Below are positions 13,772 to 20,625 of a DNA stretch of 28,238 nt, one piece after another. The DNA lies in IMG/VR virus record IMGVR_UViG_3300027851_000103, positions 1 to 28,238 of that record. One strand, 5' to 3'. Under the pieces are notes generated by a model. The model saw only the letters and a list, made by a program, of their open reading frames with translations, made no database searches and had not been told where the DNA came from. The first letter of the stretch is position 1; every line of letters starts with the position of its first letter. This DNA comes from a virus. Both the position numbers and the translations under genes were made by a program.

Positions 13772-16224
13772 GCCTCTACGATACCGACAAAATCCGCGCA
13801 GACTACCCTGTGAGCCGTGCCGTTGAGGCTGCTGGCATCAAGCTCACGCGCGACGGGCAAGAGTTCAAGGCATGCTGCCCCTTCCACAAAGAGCGCACAC
13901 CCAGCTTCACGATTAACGACGCAAAGGGCTTCTACCACTGTTTTGCGTGCTCAGCCCACGGCGACGTGGTGGACTTTGTGAAGGCATATCACAGCGTCAG
14001 CTTTCGCGAGGCATGCGCCATCATCACTGGCGACGAACCGGCACCCGAGGGTGAGCGTGAAGAACGAGCAAGCAAGGCTGTAGACGTATATGCTGGCCTG
14101 ACTGGTTTGCCAGCGCCGCAGGAAGTATGGCAAGCGGGCAAGCGCACACCTCTTATATATAACCCCAAGCGCGCCGATGACGAGAAGCGCCGCTTTGTAC
14201 GCTACACGCCAAGCATGGTGTTTCCCTATCGCAAGCCATCGGGCGAGATAGGCGGCTACGTCCTGCGCATCGACCTTGATGGCGGCGGCAAGATCACCCC
14301 AACCATCCGCTATGCACAATTGCCAGATGGCACCGAAGGCTGGACGCACTGGGCTTTCAAAGACCCGCGGCCACTATACGGGCTGGACAGAATGGCAGCA
14401 GCGCCGAACGCTCAGGTGTTCGTGTGCGAGGGTGAGAAGGCAGCCGATGCCTGCGCGCGCCTGCTTGGCGTTGTCGCTGTGGCGTGGCCAGGCGGTACGA
14501 ACGCGGTTGAGAAGGTGAACTGGCCGTTGCTGCGCGGGCGCAAGGTCGTGCTGTGGCCGGATGCCGACCCCGTTGGTTGGGATGCGATGCAGCGTGTGGC
14601 TGTTGCCCTGCAAGGCATTGCCGCCGAGGTGAAGATCATCGACAGCCGCGACCATGCCGTGAAGGGATGGGATGCAGCCGATGCCGAAGCCGATGGCATG
14701 AGTAAAGCCGACGCACTGGCGTGGGGCAAGGCACGTATAAGCATATGGCGGCCAGAGATGGCAGCCAGTGAGGGGGATGCCTCTACCCGTAAGGATGAGG
14801 TTGCGAGTGCGCACGCATTGGCTGGAAATGGTCAGCCATCCCCCAACCCTACCCCAAGTGTTGAGATAAAAGCAACGCAGCAAGAGAAGCCAGAACCAGC
14901 GCCCGAGCCTAAGAAAAAGCCAAAGCCGCGCCTGACAGTGATCGAGGCAGGTGAGCCGCACCCAGACCTGTGGCGCAACCGGCTGGTGGTGAAAGAAGAC
15001 GGCGCGCCAAAACCACGAAGCGTCGAAAACGGCATGCTGACTTTGCAATACCACGACGCCATGGCCGGTTCGCTGGTTTACGATGCCTTTGCCGATATGG
15101 TCATGTTCACCCGCCGCCCGCCATGGGAGAAAGAAGATGGCAAATGGCACCCCCGCCCTATTCGCGATGATGATGCCATCGCATGCGCCGGTTGGCTTGA
15201 GCGACCCGAGGCAGGCTCGCTAGGCTTGAAGCCGCACGAGGTGCAGGCATGCATGATGCGCGTGGCGAAGGCGAACGAGGTAGACCCAGCGCGCGAGTGG
15301 CTTGAAGCACAGGTGTGGGATGGCACCGAGCGCATAAACCACTGGCTTAGCGACTTTTGCGAGGCCGAGAGCACAGCGTTCGTCACCACAGTGGCGCGCA
15401 AGTTCCTTATCAGCGCCGTGAAGCGTGTGATGGAGCCAGGCTGCAAGGTCGATGCGATGCTTATTCTCGAAGGCTCACAGGGCTTGGGCAAGTCAGCGGC
15501 ATTGCGCGTGCTGGGCACATGGGGTGGCCGTTCGTACTTCACCGACCAGGTGGACGACATCAACAACAAGGACGCGTTGATTCAGATTCAGGGTGTGGCC
15601 GTGATCGAGTTCGCTGAGATGGACACGCTCAATAAGGCTGACACCGACAACATCAAGAAGTTCATCACCCGTCAGGTTGACCGCTACCGACCGCCCTATG
15701 GCCGTGTGCTGGTAGACAGACCACGCCGCTGTGTGTTCGCCGGCACCGTGAACCCAGGCGGCAACGGGTACTTGAAAGACCCCACAGGCGCGCGCCGGTT
15801 CTGGCCAGTGGCCGTGGGAAATATCGACCTTGATGGGCTGGCCAAGGCAGTGCCGCAGCTTTGGGCTGAAGCCGTAGCCGCATGGCGTGCGGGCGAGCGC
15901 AACTGGATTGACGACCCCGAGGTGATGAAGCTGGCGAGCGACGAGCAAAGCGCACGGTATGAAGACGACCCGTGGGCTGAGCTGATCGACCGCCACCTGC
16001 TGCATGTGGATGCCATCACCATCACCGAGCTGATGGAGAAGCTTGACATCCCACCAGAGCGTCGCGACCGGCGCGCATCAAACCGCATTGGCGCGCACCT
16101 GCGTCATCGCGGCTGGTCGAATCGCAAAGACTACCGCCCTCACCCACGGGCTAACCCTCAGCGTCGATTCTATGCGCCGACAAGCAACCTCGTGGATGAG
16201 CAAGGCGAGATCGAGTTCACTTAA
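13768..16224 (+). CDS. Primase-helicase fusion: CHC2 zinc finger, Toprim, VapE-type ATPase
   Basis: 818 residues; the phage replication primase and helicase. The N-terminal CHC2 zinc finger has C37, H40, C58 and C61 (CCPFH...YHCFAC). The Toprim domain has E221 (CEGEKAADA) and D265/D267 (LWPDADPVGWD). A Pro/Lys/Glu-rich linker covers about residues 335-390. The C-terminal virulence-associated E (VapE) ATPase has Walker A at about 569-576 (GSQGLGKS), 'VAVIEFAEMDTL', 'RPPYGR' and 'GARRFWPV'. All key residues are present. The linker carries the 30 bp GDASTRKDEV repeat and a 15/16 match to the phage-wide motif at 14860, which suggests that two once separate genes were fused. Confidence 0.93.
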   Translation: MSLYDTDKIRADYPVSRAVEAAGIKLTRDGQEFKACCPFHKERTPSFTINDAKGFYHCFACSAHGDVVDFVKAYHSVSFREACAIITGDEPAPEGEREERASKAVDVYAGLTGLPAPQEVWQAGKRTPLIYNPKRADDEKRRFVRYTPSMVFPYRKPSGEIGGYVLRIDLDGGGKITPTIRYAQLPDGTEGWTHWAFKDPRPLYGLDRMAAAPNAQVFVCEGEKAADACARLLGVVAVAWPGGTNAVEKVNWPLLRGRKVVLWPDADPVGWDAMQRVAVALQGIAAEVKIIDSRDHAVKGWDAADAEADGMSKADALAWGKARISIWRPEMAASEGDASTRKDEVASAHALAGNGQPSPNPTPSVEIKATQQEKPEPAPEPKKKPKPRLTVIEAGEPHPDLWRNRLVVKEDGAPKPRSVENGMLTLQYHDAMAGSLVYDAFADMVMFTRRPPWEKEDGKWHPRPIRDDDAIACAGWLERPEAGSLGLKPHEVQACMMRVAKANEVDPAREWLEAQVWDGTERINHWLSDFCEAESTAFVTTVARKFLISAVKRVMEPGCKVDAMLILEGSQGLGKSAALRVLGTWGGRSYFTDQVDDINNKDALIQIQGVAVIEFAEMDTLNKADTDNIKKFITRQVDRYRPPYGRVLVDRPRRCVFAGTVNPGGNGYLKDPTGARRFWPVAVGNIDLDGLAKAVPQLWAEAVAAWRAGERNWIDDPEVMKLASDEQSARYEDDPWAELIDRHLLHVDAITITELMEKLDIPPERRDRRASNRIGAHLRHRGWSNRKDYRPHPRANPQRRFYAPTSNLVDEQGEIEFT
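14772..14801 (+). repeat. 30 bp direct repeat, copy 1 (encodes GDASTRKDEV)
   Basis: It starts GGGGGATGCC and ends GGATGAGGT, and is identical at all 30 bases to 20795-20824. Both copies are read in the same frame as GDASTRKDEV. CATCCCCC at 14837-14844 can pair with the starting GGGGGATG, so the whole unit may extend to about 14855. Confidence 0.85.
14860..14876 (+). promoter_or_regulatory. Motif-like sequence inside the primase linker
   Basis: GTTGAGATAAAAGCAAC matches RTTGAGATAATCGCAA at 14 of 16 positions, here on the plus strand and inside a coding region. It directly follows the GDASTRKDEV unit. It may be a relic of an intergenic site or act inside the gene. Confidence 0.35.
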
Positions 16225-16241
16225 ACAACAACGGAGATAGC

Positions 16242-16538
16242 ATGTTCAATTTATTCAGATGCAAAAACTGGGATGACCTCCCAAAACCGCACCTAGATTA
16301 TTACATCTTTGAAAAGTGCGGCAAATACTACGTGGTGCACAAATCGTGGGCCATCGACAAGCTCTATGGTCAAGACGTTTACCCGCGAGGAATTGTGACG
16401 AGCACCTGGCCGCCGCAGGATGCCACGATTTTGGCACGTGAATGCATGGTGCCAACCATCGAAGAAGCGCGCGACATTATCAAGCGCCACAAAGAGCACA
16501 ACAAACAAGCAACCCTAGTAGAAATAGTAACGGAGTAA
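16242..16538 (+). CDS. Hypothetical protein (98 aa)
   Basis: 98 residues. It is rich in aromatic residues near the start ('WDDLPKPHLDYYIFEKCGKYYVVHKSWAI') and has a helical C-terminus ('IEEARDIIKRHKEHNKQATLVEIV'). CGGAG precedes the ATG by 8 nt and the gene follows the primase-helicase with a 17 nt gap. No membrane segment or known family was recognised. Confidence 0.7.
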   Translation: MFNLFRCKNWDDLPKPHLDYYIFEKCGKYYVVHKSWAIDKLYGQDVYPRGIVTSTWPPQDATILARECMVPTIEEARDIIKRHKEHNKQATLVEIVTE

Positions 16539-16543
16539 CACAT

Positions 16544-16810
16544 ATGAAACGCATTAAACGCATCGTCGCTGTGACGGGCAAATACACTGACCGCGACGGC
16601 AACGAGAAAAACCAGTACGCAACCATCGGCGGCCTGTTCGAGCGAGAAGATGGCACACAGGCGATTAAGATCGACAACATCCCAGTTGGCGGTAGCTGGA
16701 ACGGCTGGGCTTCACTTTTTGAACTTGAAGACCAGCGCAAGCCAACGGCGCACGACGAGGCAAAGGCGAACGGCTATCAGAAGCAGGTTGAAGACGAGAT
16801 ACCGTACTAA
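16544..16810 (+). CDS. Conserved small phage protein (88 aa)
   Basis: 88 residues. 'RIVAVTGKYTDRDGNEKNQYATIGGLFEREDGTQAIKIDNIPVGGSWNGWASLFELED' is a pattern I recognise from many small phage proteins encoded near replication genes (V.GKYTD..G.EK..Y..IG......DG...IKID.IPV..W.GW). They are often considered OB-fold or ssDNA-binding-like, but I cannot confirm that here. The ATG at 16544 is preferred over an in-frame ATG at 16442 because GGAG lies 8 nt before it and the longer form would overlap the upstream gene. It ends in an acidic tail, a feature also found in single-strand binding proteins. Confidence 0.72.
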   Translation: MKRIKRIVAVTGKYTDRDGNEKNQYATIGGLFEREDGTQAIKIDNIPVGGSWNGWASLFELEDQRKPTAHDEAKANGYQKQVEDEIPY

Positions 16811-17049
16811 AGGAATCGGTTGGTGCTGATCCTCTGGTCGCACGGCGCGACATCGTACTCAGCCTCCCGAGTTTGCCGAACCGTGGTGATTTGTCTTCGG
16901 CACTCAGTAGGGCAATGCCTGGCACCGTAAACATAAGAGGCCAAGGCTGAGAGCCGCACTCACACTGGGTTACAGGGATGTGAAAATAATCCTTGACTGG
17001 CATGAGTGTTGAGATTATCTTAACACGACCAGACACACAGGAGGAACTT
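16811..17049. other. Intergenic region with a single promoter-like site
   Basis: 239 bp without a convincing gene. The left 170 bp hold nothing I can name. The right end holds the AT-rich stretch, TTGACT box and phage-wide palindrome that precede the gene at 17050. Confidence 0.6.
16983..17024 (+). promoter_or_regulatory. Promoter/operator-like site, plus-side type
   Basis: An AT-rich stretch (AAAATAATCC), then TTGACT at 16993-16998, 10 nt later GTTGAGATTATCTTAAC (17008-17024, imperfect palindrome). GATTAT inside it begins 14 nt after the -35-like box. The upstream stretch GAAAATAATCCTTGAC is repeated exactly at 28150-28165. Confidence 0.65.
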
Positions 17050-17271
17050 ATGACACAAGAAACCAAACACACGCCTAAACCCTTTTTACTCAGCAAAGAG
17101 CATTACGAACTTATTGCCCAGTTTGAGAAGGAATTTAAGGGCTGCCGTCTGGACAAAGAAGAAAAGTCGTTTTGGTCAAAGGGAAATATTTTCCAGAGCG
17201 GCGAAGTCAATAATTTGTTTTTGGCATATCGTCGTGGCTATGCACTCGCCAAAGCACGCGGGGAGGCATAG
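17050..17271 (+). CDS. Hypothetical protein (73 aa)
   Basis: 73 residues, Lys/Glu-rich, with 'LLSKEHYELIAQFEKEFKGCRLDKEEKSFWSKGNIFQSGEVNNLFLAYRRGYALAKA'. The end 'LFLAYRRGYALAKARGEA' is a frequent ending of small phage proteins. GGAGGAA precedes the ATG closely. The plus-side promoter/operator site lies about 26 nt upstream, so this gene probably begins the accessory transcription unit. No family was recognised. Confidence 0.68.
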   Translation: MTQETKHTPKPFLLSKEHYELIAQFEKEFKGCRLDKEEKSFWSKGNIFQSGEVNNLFLAYRRGYALAKARGEA

Positions 17272-17273
17272 CC

Positions 17274-17384
17274 ATGACACGCTTACTCAACATCACATTG
17301 CTAGCACTGCTTATAGCCATGCCGTTTGCGGCTGATATTGGCTACAGCAAATGGGTGAAAATGGAGCAGGAACGCAATCAGTAG
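17274..17384 (+). CDS. 36-aa membrane or secreted peptide
   Basis: 36 residues: a short basic start (MTRLLN), a hydrophobic stretch (residues 6-20) and a charged tail. It could be a single-pass membrane peptide; 'PFAAD' would also fit signal peptidase cleavage. GGGAGG lies about 8 nt before the ATG and the gene starts 2 nt after the previous stop. No homolog was recognised. Confidence 0.45.
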   Translation: MTRLLNITLLALLIAMPFAADIGYSKWVKMEQERNQ

Positions 17385-17392
17385 GAGGATTT

Positions 17393-18142
17393 GTGTCTAA
17401 GAAATTTGAACTAACATCGGAAACGACAATTCATTTCGGAAAGAAATTATACCGCATCAAGGCGCTGGTGTCATTTGGCAACGTTGCTGCTGGCGATCTA
17501 GGTGGCTTTGTTGAGAAAGAAGAAAACCTAGAGCAGCACGGCAATGCTTGGGTGTCCGGCAATGCTCAGGTGTCCGGCAATGCTTGGGTGTACGGCAATG
17601 CTTGGGTGTCCGGCAATGCTCAGGTGTCCGGCAATGCTTGGGTGTACGGCGATGCTCAGGTGTACGGCAATGCTTGGGTGTCCGGCAATGCTTGGGTGTC
17701 CGGCAATGCTCAGGTGTACGACAATGCTTGGGTGTACGGCGATGCTCAGGTGTACGGCAATGCTCAGGTGTCCGGCAATGCTCAGGTGTCCGGCAATGCT
17801 TGGGTGTACGACAATGCTTGGGTGTCCGGCAATGCTCGGGTGTACGACAATGCTTGGGTGTCCGGCAATGCTCGGGTGTACGGCGATGCTCAGGTGTACG
17901 GCGATGCTCAGGTGTACGACAATGCTCAAATCATCTGGATATCAAAAATTGGCAGCGAATTAGGAACGCTAACCGGCTTCAAAGACAAAGATGGCCAACT
18001 GATTTTAACGCGTGGTTGCTTCATCGGAACGGCGGAGCAGTTTGTTGAGGCCGTCAGCGAGAAGCATGGCGACTCAAAGATTGCTCGTGAATATGCCCTT
18101 GCAGTCGAGTTGATAAAGCTTCGTCTGTCGGAGGATGTATGA
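17393..18142 (+). CDS. Hexapeptide-repeat (left-handed beta-helix-like) phage protein
   Basis: 249 residues from a GTG at 17393, chosen because AGGAGG lies 4 nt before it; an in-frame ATG at 17351 has no such site. Residues 1-49 hold 'IKALVSFGNVAAGDLGGFVEKEENL', a typical lead-in. Residues 50-181 are 22 hexapeptide units of the type [GD][ND]A[WQR]V[SY], with regular spacing expected for a stacked beta helix. The C-terminal 'IGSELGTLTGFKDKDGQLILTRGCFIGTAEQFVEAV' is also typical of this prophage family. The biochemical role is unknown; similar proteins have been called putative transferases only from the repeat. It ends in an ATGA overlap with the next gene. Confidence 0.8.
   Translation: MSKKFELTSETTIHFGKKLYRIKALVSFGNVAAGDLGGFVEKEENLEQHGNAWVSGNAQVSGNAWVYGNAWVSGNAQVSGNAWVYGDAQVYGNAWVSGNAWVSGNAQVYDNAWVYGDAQVYGNAQVSGNAQVSGNAWVYDNAWVSGNARVYDNAWVSGNARVYGDAQVYGDAQVYDNAQIIWISKIGSELGTLTGFKDKDGQLILTRGCFIGTAEQFVEAVSEKHGDSKIAREYALAVELIKLRLSEDV
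17540..17935 (+). repeat. 22-unit, 18 bp tandem repeat inside the hexapeptide gene
   Basis: Units differ at only a few bases: GGC/GAC, AAT/GAT, TGG/CAG/CGG and TCC/TAC. The last unit is degenerate. No stop occurs in this stretch in several other frames, which creates long false reading frames on both strands. Confidence 0.95.
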
Positions 18143-18375
18143 CACACCTCACTGTGATCGAAGGCGGCAACAAGCCGCGCGGCAAAGAGCAGGCGCTATC
18201 ACAATTCGCGCTTGAGTTCTCATTCACCGTGCACGCCTTGCGCACAATCGTCTACGGCGTAGCGCTGCTTTGTCAGCCGGATAGGAACGCCGCTGAGTGG
18301 AACGATGTGCTTGAGAGCATGGCCAGACTAACCGAGGCGTCAGAGCGTATGGCACAGGTGTATGGGGGTGAGTGA
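18139..18375 (+). CDS. Hypothetical protein (78 aa)
   Basis: 78 residues. It begins MTHLTVIEGGNKPRGKEQALSQFALEF, continues with a moderately hydrophobic helix ('HALRTIVYGVALLC') and ends in a helical part. The start overlaps the hexapeptide gene by 4 nt (ATGA), so coupled translation is likely. I recognise no family, though 'LTVIEGG' starts occur in small phage proteins. Confidence 0.65.
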   Translation: MTHLTVIEGGNKPRGKEQALSQFALEFSFTVHALRTIVYGVALLCQPDRNAAEWNDVLESMARLTEASERMAQVYGGE

Positions 18376-18530
18376 TGACTAACGCACCCACCACGCTCGT
18401 TGAACAAATCAAACTACTAACCCGCCTGAAAGACGAATGCCGCCACGAACCTGACCCTATAGTGCGGGAAGCTGGTGAGAATTACTTTCAAGCACGTATT
18501 GATAAAATCACGAAGGAGCTGAAACGATGA
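18375..18530 (+). CDS. Hypothetical protein (51 aa)
   Basis: 51 residues: helical N-terminus (LVEQIKLLTRLKDEC), short acidic loop, second helix (YFQARIDKITKELKR). GGGGGTGA lies just before the ATG. The ends overlap the genes on each side by 1 and 4 nt. It is too short to assign a family. Confidence 0.55.
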   Translation: MTNAPTTLVEQIKLLTRLKDECRHEPDPIVREAGENYFQARIDKITKELKR

Positions 18531-18739
18531 AACAAGCCATAGAGTGGCATGCCCAGTGCCTGAAAAAACACAGATACTCAGTTCAGAGTATGCGCGAAAC
18601 AGTGCGGCGTGAGATTGAGGGATTAGAGCGAGCGGAGAAACGACTAGAAGAACACGAGGCACAGTACGCTGAAGCAATCAGGCGGGGCGTAAAAGAATAT
18701 GATGCAGACAAATTTAACAAAAAAAGGAATAAATCATGA
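18527..18739 (+). CDS. Coiled-coil hypothetical protein (70 aa)
   Basis: 70 residues, strongly charged and mostly one long helix (residues about 20-60: 'MRETVRREIEGLERAEKRLEEHEAQYAEAIRRGV') with heptad-like spacing. It ends in a basic tail. ATGA overlaps join it to both neighbours. It probably works as a dimer; function is unknown. Confidence 0.62.
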   Translation: MKQAIEWHAQCLKKHRYSVQSMRETVRREIEGLERAEKRLEEHEAQYAEAIRRGVKEYDADKFNKKRNKS

Positions 18740-19200
18740 CCACTAAACTAGAACGCATTGCTAAGATGGAAGCCGAGCTTGCAGCACTTAAAGCTGATGT
18801 GCAGGCAGAGAGTAAACCAAAGACACCGTGCTTTACGCCTGAGGGTGGTGAGCGGCATTCATATTTGTGCGTTGGCTTAGACGGTGCCCACCTCCAATCA
18901 GCAACGTCTAGTGTTTGCCCACCCAAAGCAGCATTCCGCGACCAAGCCACAGCCGATGCATACGCAGAAGCATTCAACGTCATGCTTGAACTGCGACTGT
19001 ATGCTGATGGTGGGGATTGGTACATTTGGTGTGATAGTTGTGGTACGAACTGTTACGCTGAATACTCAGTAACCGACTACTCAGTCCCCGGCGCATTCAG
19101 TGGCCGCTACTCATCCCGCGAGCAAGCCGAACTGTCCTTTAAATCCGTAGGCGAAGCACGCATCATTGCTGCAATCAAAACACTGTGCGGGGCTGTATGA
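18736..19200 (+). CDS. Hypothetical protein (154 aa)
   Basis: 154 residues. A short helical start ('LERIAKMEAELAALKADVQ') precedes a folded part with 'RHSYLCVGLDGAHLQSA', 'DQATADAYAEAFNVMLELR', 'WYIWCDSCGTNCYAEYSV' and 'SSREQAELSFKSVGEARIIAAI'. The CDSC pair could bind metal but only two close cysteines are visible. It overlaps both neighbours by 4 nt. No family was recognised. Confidence 0.65.
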   Translation: MTTKLERIAKMEAELAALKADVQAESKPKTPCFTPEGGERHSYLCVGLDGAHLQSATSSVCPPKAAFRDQATADAYAEAFNVMLELRLYADGGDWYIWCDSCGTNCYAEYSVTDYSVPGAFSGRYSSREQAELSFKSVGEARIIAAIKTLCGAV

Positions 19201-19400
19201 GTGACGAAGATTCAGGCTACCTAGTTGGCAACGATGATATGTCGGTAGCTTTCACCGATGAGGAAAACATGGCGATTGCGTCAATCAAGCCAGATGCATT
19301 GCGGCCAGTTCTTAGCGATGAACAATTCACCGCGCTAACCAAGCTTATTAGCTGCATAAGCGCATGCGTATTTATGAATCAGGGAGGGCAGAAACAATGA
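19197..19400 (+). CDS. Hypothetical protein (67 aa)
   Basis: 67 residues. The acidic N-terminus is followed by 'IKPDALRPVLSDEQFTALTKLISCISACVFMNQG', whose end is moderately hydrophobic. The ATG at 19197 gives the ATGA overlap with the upstream stop seen throughout this cluster and is preferred to the in-frame start at 19185. Function is unknown. Confidence 0.58.
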   Translation: MSDEDSGYLVGNDDMSVAFTDEENMAIASIKPDALRPVLSDEQFTALTKLISCISACVFMNQGGQKQ

Positions 19401-19708
19401 CAATCGACACTAAACAATTGGCGCAAGATATAGCGCGGGTGATGAGCATTGCGCATAAAAACCCGCGAGGCAAAAGTGAACTTGAGGCGGCTGCACTTTA
19501 CCATGAAAAAAGACTTGGTTTGCAAGCCGAGATTCCAACCATGCTTGACATCATCCGCCGCCAGCAAGACGTAATACGTGAGTTGGTTGGTGCAATGCAG
19601 AAGGCAAAAGAAGACGGATGTGTGAAATATTTAGACACGTGCGACGATGGTGGTGAGTTTTGGCACTCGGCCCTCGCACTTGCCGAGCCGTTGCTAGGGG
19701 GTGAGTGA
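19397..19708 (+). CDS. Hypothetical protein (103 aa)
   Basis: 103 residues, mainly helical: 'DTKQLAQDIARVMSIAHKNPRG', 'TMLDIIRRQQDVIRELVGAMQKAKEDG' and a C-terminal 'ALALAEPLLGGE'. The ATG at 19397 overlaps the previous stop (ATGA) and follows GGGAGGGCAG. It may form a coiled coil. No family was recognised. Confidence 0.62.
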   Translation: MTIDTKQLAQDIARVMSIAHKNPRGKSELEAAALYHEKRLGLQAEIPTMLDIIRRQQDVIRELVGAMQKAKEDGCVKYLDTCDDGGEFWHSALALAEPLLGGE

Positions 19709-19770
19709 TGCAAACTATGTATTTTATTTTTGTGACGGCTGTTTGCCTCTGGATATGGTTTGGGGTGTAG
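19708..19770 (+). CDS. 20-aa hydrophobic peptide
   Basis: 20 residues, MQTMYFIFVTAVCLWIWFGV, essentially one membrane-spanning segment. Its ATG shares the A with the upstream TGA, and GGGGGTGAG lies just before. Too short to be sure it is made, but it sits in an unbroken chain of overlapping genes. Confidence 0.35.
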   Translation: MQTMYFIFVTAVCLWIWFGV

Positions 19771-19772
19771 CC

Positions 19773-19865
19773 ATGAGCGAGCAAACCATACACGCCATTG
19801 CAGCGGCTCTAACAGTCCTAGCCCTGCCGTGTGTACTTTTGATCGGGCTGATGGGGGGAATGTGA
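19773..19865 (+). CDS. 30-aa membrane peptide
   Basis: 30 residues starting MSEQTIHAIAAAL, with a hydrophobic segment from residue 7 to about 27. It begins 2 nt after the 20-aa peptide and overlaps the next start by 1 nt. Like its neighbour it could be an inner-membrane micropeptide; no homolog was recognised. Confidence 0.4.
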   Translation: MSEQTIHAIAAALTVLALPCVLLIGLMGGM

Positions 19866-20065
19866 TGAGTAAAATTTGGAGGCGACTATTTCCTGTGCGC
19901 GAGAAGTATATTCCGTATGAAAGCGGAAGCGTTATTTCGCATGTGCAGCCATATCGTGACTGCGTGCTAGTCATCACGAGTTACGGTGCGATGTATTGTG
20001 TACAGTGGGCTGATATTGCGCACAGCTTCGTCGTGACCAAAATCACGGAGTTCCGCAATGACTAA
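19865..20065 (+). CDS. Hypothetical protein (66 aa)
   Basis: 66 residues: basic start (MSKIWRRLFPVREKY), then 'SVISHVQPYRDCVLVITSYGAMYCVQWADIAHSFVVTKI', which looks like a small beta fold. GGGGGGAA precedes the ATG. It overlaps the next gene by 8 nt. A longer in-frame start at 19760 is less likely, because it would cover the small membrane peptide. No family was recognised. Confidence 0.6.
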   Translation: MSKIWRRLFPVREKYIPYESGSVISHVQPYRDCVLVITSYGAMYCVQWADIAHSFVVTKITEFRND

Positions 20066-20465
20066 ACCAATCAACCTAACCGAAGTGCTGGAGCGGATGA
20101 AGGAATACAACGGCACACTATATGACTACACCGCTGGTGCTTATTGCGGCGTTTTAGTTACTGAAAAAGTAATGAAGAAGCTTGCAAAATTACAAGCCGA
20201 GCATTTGGCAAAAATAAAACGCTTATTAGGTGATTCAGTGGGCGAGGTTTTTCCATCATCATGGACGCTTCATTACCCGAATGGCGAGCAAACAATTGTA
20301 CGCTATATTGATGGTTCTGCCGATTTATCAGAGCGCATTGACCTCGCGGTTATTGGCAGTCAACCAAGGGCATGTCATCCAGTGTTCTTTGCCGACAGCA
20401 TGGATGAAGCCAGAAAACTTGCCGATGAACGACACGCCGCGCAGGCACATGGGGTGAAGGAGTAG
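20058..20465 (+). CDS. Hypothetical protein (135 aa)
   Basis: 135 residues. Segments are 'LTEVLERMKEYNGTLYDYTAGAYCGVLVTEKVMKKLAKLQAEHLAKIKRLL', 'SSWTLHYPNGEQTIVRYIDGSADLSERI' and 'FFADSMDEARKLADERHAAQAHG'. It looks like a folded soluble protein. No membrane segment, metal-binding motif or known family was recognised. Confidence 0.62.
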   Translation: MTKPINLTEVLERMKEYNGTLYDYTAGAYCGVLVTEKVMKKLAKLQAEHLAKIKRLLGDSVGEVFPSSWTLHYPNGEQTIVRYIDGSADLSERIDLAVIGSQPRACHPVFFADSMDEARKLADERHAAQAHGVKE

Positions 20466-20469
20466 TGGT

Positions 20470-20625
20470 ATGGCCAAGATAATAACGAGAAAATGCCAAC
20501 GCTGTAAGTGCGAATTTGAAGCGCGTGAGGCTGACGTGAAGCGCGGCTGGGCAAAGTTCTGTTCTAAATCCTGCAAAGCAATCAAGCAGACATACGGCAA
20601 AATGGCATTCAAGGAGCAATTATGA
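20470..20625 (+). CDS. Small zinc-binding protein (51 aa)
   Basis: 51 residues with two cysteine pairs: KCQRC (C9, C12) and FCSKSC (C32, C35) flanking a basic stretch (EAREADVKRGWAK). This C2-C2 spacing is a treble-clef or zinc-ribbon type common in small phage proteins. GTGGT precedes the ATG and the end overlaps the next gene by 4 nt. It probably binds nucleic acid, which is inferred from the fold only. Confidence 0.62.
   Translation: MAKIITRKCQRCKCEFEAREADVKRGWAKFCSKSCKAIKQTYGKMAFKEQL

Noticed and set aside
14374-15150. 258-codon open frame on the minus strand within the primase-helicase gene
   Set aside because: It is antisense to a well conserved gene with all motifs intact; the composition (many Trp, His, Cys) is that of a shadow frame.
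16811-17049. Possible tRNA or small RNA in the 239 bp gap
   Set aside because: No cloverleaf or convincing long stem was found by eye; short inverted repeats such as GTCGC...GCGAC are too weak.
17351-17392. Upstream ATG for the hexapeptide gene
   Set aside because: No ribosome binding site; it overlaps the 36-aa peptide gene, and AGGAGG lies right before the GTG at 17393.
17540-17935. CRISPR-like array
   Set aside because: The repeats are contiguous 18 bp coding units without spacers.
17528-17963. Long open frames on both strands across the repeat (e.g. minus 17528-17929, plus 17544-17963)
   Set aside because: They arise because an 18 bp repeat without stops is open in several frames. Only the frame with the AGGAGG-GTG start and the family N- and C-terminal parts is credible.
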